64,000 nt of DNA from Sipunculus nudus (taxonomy: Eukaryota; Annelida; Sipuncula; Golfingiida; Sipunculidae): NCBI GenBank assembly GCA_026874595.1, contig CM049310.1:5270001-5334000 (forward strand), read 5' to 3'. The notes under the pieces are model-generated. The model did not search any database, was not told the origin of the DNA, and worked only from the letters and a program-made list of their open reading frames with translations. A program made the position numbers and the translations under genes. Shown here piece after piece: positions 58,823 through 64,000 of the stretch. Numbering within the stretch: position 1 is the first letter of the stretch; each line of letters starts with the position of its first letter.

Positions 58823-59616
58823 AATTTTAACCTTTTATGTAGAAAGAGGTTGGTTATATAAATCATGTTTGTTACAAACAGGAAAGAATTATCTTGAAGG
58901 CCTATGCTCATTTGGATTAGATTGTATAGCCTATATTCTATAAATTGTGAGCTCTACCCAGCAGATCTTCTAGTGCACACGTGTGCACAAGAACGCCACA
59001 AACAAGTAAACTGGTTGGGATCGAGATTCCTTTCTCTCCATATAGTTAGCGCATTTAAACGAAACTCGGATCTCATCATTAAATATATTATTAGGAAATA
59101 AATATCCAGTGTGTGTGCTGCAGATGTAGGTCACAGCGCGGGTGTTTGAATCTCTGTTATAGTAGCCTATATAAGCCAATAATATTTGCTGAAACATTTT
59201 TCATTCACCTTGATAAACATCACCATGTACCCATAACTAAGCTGATGAGCTACTATTACACGGATTCGAGTACCTGTTGTTACAGCCAAGCACAGAACAT
59301 GACCTGACTACATGACAGGTTATTTTTTATTTACGGAATGAGATCAAAGTTAGATCATCCTTGTCACTCTTATACAACATTACCTATATAGCGTGTCCAG
59401 ATTGGATATGTATCGTCGTGATATCTAATACTCGGACTACATTGCCCCAGTTATGCGTCTGAAGAATTTGGAAGCATGACTCATTCCATAGTACCCTTAA
59501 AGCAAACAGGTACAAGTATTATAAAGTATATGCCGCTGGTTAGTCAAGCGTGGAAAGATATCCTGGTATATATACAAACAACTACGTTGACATAACATTT
59601 TGTGCGAAAGAGGAGC

Positions 59617-59652
59617 TATAAAAGGGTTTCCGTATATGAAGGCAAGGTAAGC
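59617..59652 (+). promoter_or_regulatory. TATA-box candidate upstream of LPMO 2
   Basis: TATAAAAG at 59617-59624, with GCAAG|GTAAGC 30 bases later. The short spacing leaves little room for a leader exon, so the donor may be fortuitous. It lies 2.7 kb upstream of the LPMO 2 coding exon. Confidence 0.3.
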
Positions 59653-60249
59653 TGACTCTTAACTAATTCATACGTATATAAAATAATAAATTAATATCCA
59701 GATTTCCTGTGTTTTATATTTAAAATACATTGGAATCGTGCTTTAAAATTATCTAAGCGACTATACTCATTTTAGGTCCGTGTGTGTCTGTTTGTGTGAA
59801 GTTTGATGAACAGGACACAACAGTTACATAGACTCATTCTCGGATGGTTTATATTTTTCTTTAAATCAGCAGAATGTTAGGTCAAGGTGAACACAGATTA
59901 ATTCAGAGTTACAGACGGTGATGCATGCTTATAGTATACATTATAGTAAAAAAAGGAGTAATTTTCCAGATGTGCTCAGTTGTCATACGCTTCGCATCAG
60001 AGACCGCAATATCGGGGTATAACGCAGGTGCGTCAATACGGGGGGGGGGGGGGGGATATAGGAAATGAAATATATTATTAATTAGAATTTAAGACTTTGG
60101 TGTCATTTCTGAGTCTACTATGAAATATTATAGGAATCTGAACAAGGTTAAGAATAAACATATGTTGGAAACGTAATACCTAATTTTTTAAATCCTTATT
60201 TGTAAAACGTTAATTGTATCGATTTGAAATGTGTCATAGACAATAAAAG

Positions 60250-60285
<36 letters not shown>

Positions 60286-61069
60286 GTTACGGAACCTAAT
60301 ATCAACAGATCACGTTTGCTTGATGAACATACATTTTGTCAAGGAGATAAAAAAAATCAGATTCTGTAACACTAGGCAGCGTGAAATGTCTAGGGGAATG
60401 AATAAAGAAGTCAGTGGTTTTTTTGTTAACAAATAACTATAATTAATTCTTAAAACAACCCTAACATTACAATACACTAAATCAATACAATGACACAGTA
60501 TAACAGCAAATCAATACAATCACACAGTAAAATAAACAAAGTGCACAGTACCTGGATACCACCACTGTCACAGCGATAAGTCTTTTTAAATGTATAAGCC
60601 GGGCGAACAGTTCGGCTAAAATTCTCAAGTCCAATGTAAAGCTCTTGTAAATCTTGTCAATCCAGAAAATAAACTGAAGACCAAATAAGATTCAAAATCC
60701 AGAAGAAAATCTATAAATGCCGCACTTATCGGAATAGGTCCCCCAAACTGACATACACGCTTCTGTGTCCGCTGGAATATTCTCTCACCTCTCTCTGGGC
60801 TCTAAAACACAGCCCCTAATTAAAACCTTTCCTCCGAAAACTCTAAAAAATTCCCTTTCACGAACAATCCATAATACACAGTACACACGCTCAAAGAACA
60901 TACTAGAACGGAAACGGCGTGTAGTTAGGGTTCACCCAATGCGGATTAAACCGAGCTTGCAACATCCGGCCAGGCACACAAACAAAATGCCAACAACACA
61001 TGGAACATCCGTGTGCACAATAAAACAATCATCTGTAAAACCGCTGCATACATTAAAGGGGGCACCTGT

Positions 61070-61073
<4 letters not shown>

Positions 61074-61126
<53 letters not shown>
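61074..61126. repeat. (TA)n microsatellite
   Basis: About 53 bp of uninterrupted TA, followed by a short CAT run. Confidence 0.97.
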
Positions 61127-61130
<4 letters not shown>

Positions 61131-61263
61131 CATCATCATCAGATCACTATGAATTTTACCTCGCGAGTATAAATCTGTCTAGGCGAAATCTCAATCGCAG
61201 TCTATTTAAAATCCGCCTAGGTTTACAAATCCGCCTTTTTTTTTTTAATTATGTCTGTTGTAT

Positions 61264-61267
<4 letters not shown>

Positions 61268-61315
<48 letters not shown>
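61268..61315. repeat. (TA)n microsatellite
   Basis: About 47 bp of uninterrupted TA, 140 bp after the previous TA tract. Confidence 0.97.
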
Positions 61316-61316
<1 letters not shown>

Positions 61317-62360
61317 TTTTGTCCCGGTAAAGTAGTTGTAGCAAGTAATTAGTCATACGAAAAATACTAAAATCACCGTAAACAAACCATTCCAGATGTT
61401 TCCATGTAAAGGCGTGGTTTATACCATGACTGTAGAAAACGATTGTTCGATGAATGCATACAAATCTGCCAAAGCTGAGTCACACTTCACTTAAAAGAAC
61501 TGGCACAAGAATGGGGGTTTTCTGTACCCGTCATTCCGTTGGCATGTCAATACAAGTGAGGGACTAATAGGGGTCATTTGATACCTGCAGTTGTTTGTTA
61601 CAGGAATATTTAGTAGAAAAAAAGTAAATTGGACCCATTGGCATGAAAGGTAATCTGAATTCACAGGTTGTCTTCCTGGTCTTTCAGGCCTGTTCGTGAT
61701 TGTGGCTTTGCACGAATGCATGTATAAATAAAGAACATTAAAGGGGCATATTTCAATATCTGAGGTCTATTAACTAAAGAGCATCCTTCGGACCATTTAT
61801 AACAATAGGCCAGAAAAGCTCGATCCCACGGCACAAATTAGGATGCTCGTTTTGTTTATATCTACGTGTTTATAACATGTGGGACTCCGCCATAACAGGC
61901 CCGGAACCAGGATTTTTTTGCAGGGAGGGATTCAACGGGTCCATTTCATTAAAAATGTCTAAAAAAGGTCGTTGGTTGAGAACAGGGAAGGGTCTCGACC
62001 CCTAAAACCCCCCGTCATGCATAAGATTTGTCTAAAAATGGTCGTTGGATGAGAGCAGAAGGGGGGGGGGGGCGTTTTGCAACTAATGACTTGTCGTTTT
62101 TTTTTGCACACAACATGCAAACAGCTATCTTATAGGTTGCATCGCTTACCCGTTTGTCAACATTGCTGTGTTTAGCTTGTAGATACATGAACTTTGAATA
62201 ACAGAATGAAATAGTCTCAAATATTTACGCAGAGCAAACCAGAAATCATATAAATTTAAAAGAAAGGGTCAGTGAACTATTGGCTTTAAGTAAATATAGG
62301 GAATGGTAATATTATGGTTTTTTTTCACTTTTCAGACTAGACAGAGGCCTTTAACTTAAA

Positions 62361-62555
62361 ATGTCGAAGTCGTTAAAAAGACACGCCTTTGGACTGAGGG
62401 TGGTTGTATCTGCGTGTATTCTGTTATTATGGATCCCTTATATTGATGGTCATGGCCGCTTGGTGGAGCCACCTTCCCGTTCCAGCATGTGGCGATTTGG
62501 GTTCTCAACTCCACACAATTACAACGACAACCAGCTCAACTGTGGAGGATTCAGT
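62361..62555 (+). CDS. AA15 LPMO paralogue (LPMO 2), first coding exon, gene truncated by window end
   Basis: 65 codons. Basic N-terminus and hydrophobic core (LRVVVSACILLLWIPYIDG) form a longer signal peptide than in LPMO 1. Cleavage before HGRLVEPPSRSSMWRFGFST would expose His31 as the N-terminal copper ligand. It continues NYNDNQLNCGGFS to donor AGT|GTGAGT, the same codon boundary and phase as LPMO 1 exon 1, so the two are tandem paralogues. No sequence like LPMO 1 exon 2 is present in the remaining 1.4 kb, so the rest lies beyond the window. Confidence 0.92.
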
Positions 62556-64000
62556 GTGAGTGTAGACTGTTTAATAAAACATGCAAATTTTTCTAACAAA
62601 TATGAAAATATTGGTTTGCATAAATTTTTCACAATTTGTCATCAGTTAAAACAAGCTGTCAGAAAAGGGTCCCGGTGTTACATATATATGGTCCACATAC
62701 AATCGCAATCACCTTCCTATTACCTCTGTCAAGGTTGATAAAGGCTGGTGCAAGGCCAGAATTAACACCGAGGAAACCGGGCTCCATTCTCCGCCTTGAA
62801 ATTTGTCTTACGATTTTGCGTAGCGTTCCTTCTGGTATACCAGGAAGGTCAAACAAAAGAGTCATAAAGAATAAGATGCAGCTTAAACTATGTTCACTCT
62901 ACATACCTCTCCTTTATTTCACAGTTGCCGTATACATGTGGAGTGTCCCGGACATGAATATATGATATTACAGCTTTTTTATTAGGACCGTCACTGTCAC
63001 AAGCATACTGGCAAGATATGAACTCTAGTCACCCGTGCTATGACCTGTGACCTGACCTCTTTGGTGTATCAAAACACTCAGATAAGTTTTGTTGTTAATA
63101 AATCAAGACATATGTGGCTACAATGTGTCCTCTATAGGTTTAGGACTAGATCTTTTAAATTTGTAATAAATTAACTGAGGGAACCAATATTCACTTAATT
63201 TATGTGAGGCATTAAACATTTGGACAATTTTTCTCATTCTGTTTATTCACTCCAAGGATACATATATGCATTTTTATGCAAAAAGATTCACATACATATC
63301 TTCATACATTTTGACAAAAGATATATGTACATAACAAGAAGTCCAATTGCCCCCCCCCCCTCCCCCCCCCCCCCCACCGCTTTCACATACATACCTTTGA
63401 ATGGATATACAATAATACACACACACATACATATAAATTTGTCCATACAAAAAATACTCAAATAACTACATATATTTGTGCTACAGCTATCCTTTCTGAT
63501 AAAATACTGTATTTTTAACCAAGTATTCTGCCCATCTCTTTATGAATATTCAGTTTTATTATTTCTCTTGGCTATAAAATACTCGAGTCTTGCGTACTCT
63601 CATATAAACTGTGTAATATGGTACAGCCCACGTTCTTCCAAGTCCTGCCATGACCTTCAAGACGTGGTGCACCGTTTACAGAACGTGATAAGTCAGGCTT
63701 TATGAGACAACTGACATCAATGGAATATAACGTTCTCATCCCCTGCTGAACACGGGACCCCCATCTAACGGATCGGATTCAGTATCGTTGTTTATACATT
63801 CGCTCAGGTTAGTGTCATTCTTGTTAAATCATATATTAATTAATCAAATCAGAAACCAACCGTTTTGTAACATACCCAACAAGTGTCAGCTAATTGTACA
63901 AATGGACAAAATGTTACCATGTTGCCACATCTGTCTCTTGATTTACACCATAATTGTAATTTAAAGACAACGAAAGACAGGCACAGACAGACGGACAGAC
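62556..64000 (+). other. LPMO 2 intron 1 (partial)
   Basis: Presumed intron running off the window. Contains poly(C) tracts at about 63350-63375. A GC-richer patch at about 62650-62870 is open on the minus strand but resembles no family I know. The last bases are a GACAGACGG tract, perhaps the edge of another repeat. Confidence 0.5.

Larger units (their letters stand above)
58823..62360. other. Spacer between the two LPMO genes
   Basis: No convincing gene. Holds poly(G) at about 60041-60056, two long (TA)n tracts, a TATA-box candidate at 59617, and a likely LPMO 2 leader acceptor (tttttttcacttttcag) ending at about 62335. Confidence 0.5.

Noticed and set aside
58404-58943. 179-codon open frame overlapping LPMO 1 exon 4
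   Set aside because: It is the other reading frame of the T-x-P-P linker and cysteine module; the exon-4 frame joins exon 3 and carries the conserved LPMO residues.
60423-61075. Possible solo LTR (TGTTA... to ...TAACA, about 650 bp, AATAAA inside)
   Set aside because: No target site duplication, since one flank is poly(T) and the other (TA)n; no polypurine tract or internal region to confirm it.
62659-62865. 68-codon minus-strand open frame in LPMO 2 intron 1, locally GC-richer
   Set aside because: No domain or splice signals recognised; could be an old transposon scrap, but nothing supports a gene.
1-64000. tRNA or rRNA genes
   Set aside because: No A/B-box pair with a foldable cloverleaf and no rRNA-like sequence were noticed on reading; a covariance-model scan would be needed to exclude a tRNA-derived SINE.

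Overview
The window is eukaryotic, from a lophotrochozoan and most likely a bivalve mollusc. It is AT-rich, with small exons in long introns. Dense non-autonomous Helitron- and Helentron-like elements carry internal tandem arrays, and the chitin/cellulose-type AA15 LPMO genes have an extra cysteine-rich tail of the kind I associate with molluscs. I recognise four genes. The species assignment is inference.

Layout: 1-2.8 kb holds repeats and a MITE. 2,796-11,419 (minus) is a nine-exon CCNB1IP1/HEI10 gene, a meiotic crossover E3 ligase. It has two microexons (16 and 21 nt), a Helentron-like composite (E1) and an unusual minisatellite that tandemly copies its own exon end plus 5' splice site. 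11.4-22.5 kb is an intergenic stretch with a Helitron-like element, two related MITE copies and a Helentron-like element (E4). 22,526-39,548 (plus) is a complete FOXRED1 gene (mitochondrial complex I assembly factor, 475 aa by my splicing). It contains a duplicated, diverged, in-frame alternative exon 8 and a 4.25 kb composite repeat (E3). 41.3-45.5 kb is nested repeats: a Helitron-like element interrupted by an ORF1-only LINE with a 12-bp target duplication, followed by an array rich in AGGTCA motifs. 45.5-50.5 kb is AT-rich with a 33-bp minisatellite and only tentative exons. 50,517-53,930 is composite E2, almost identical to E1. 54,906-58,822 (plus) is a complete AA15 lytic polysaccharide monooxygenase with a proline/threonine linker and a C-terminal cysteine module. 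62,361-62,555 is the first coding exon of a second, tandem AA15 gene that runs off the window.

The genes do not form one pathway: meiosis (CCNB1IP1), respiratory-chain assembly (FOXRED1) and extracellular polysaccharide oxidation (two LPMOs). The most notable observations are the FOXRED1 exon 8a/8b pair, the amplified splice-donor minisatellite in CCNB1IP1, a Helitron-inside-Helentron composite that seems to have spread as a unit, and the ORF1-only LINE. All splice models were made by eye from reading frame, splice consensus and remembered family sequence; no alignment or transcript data were available.
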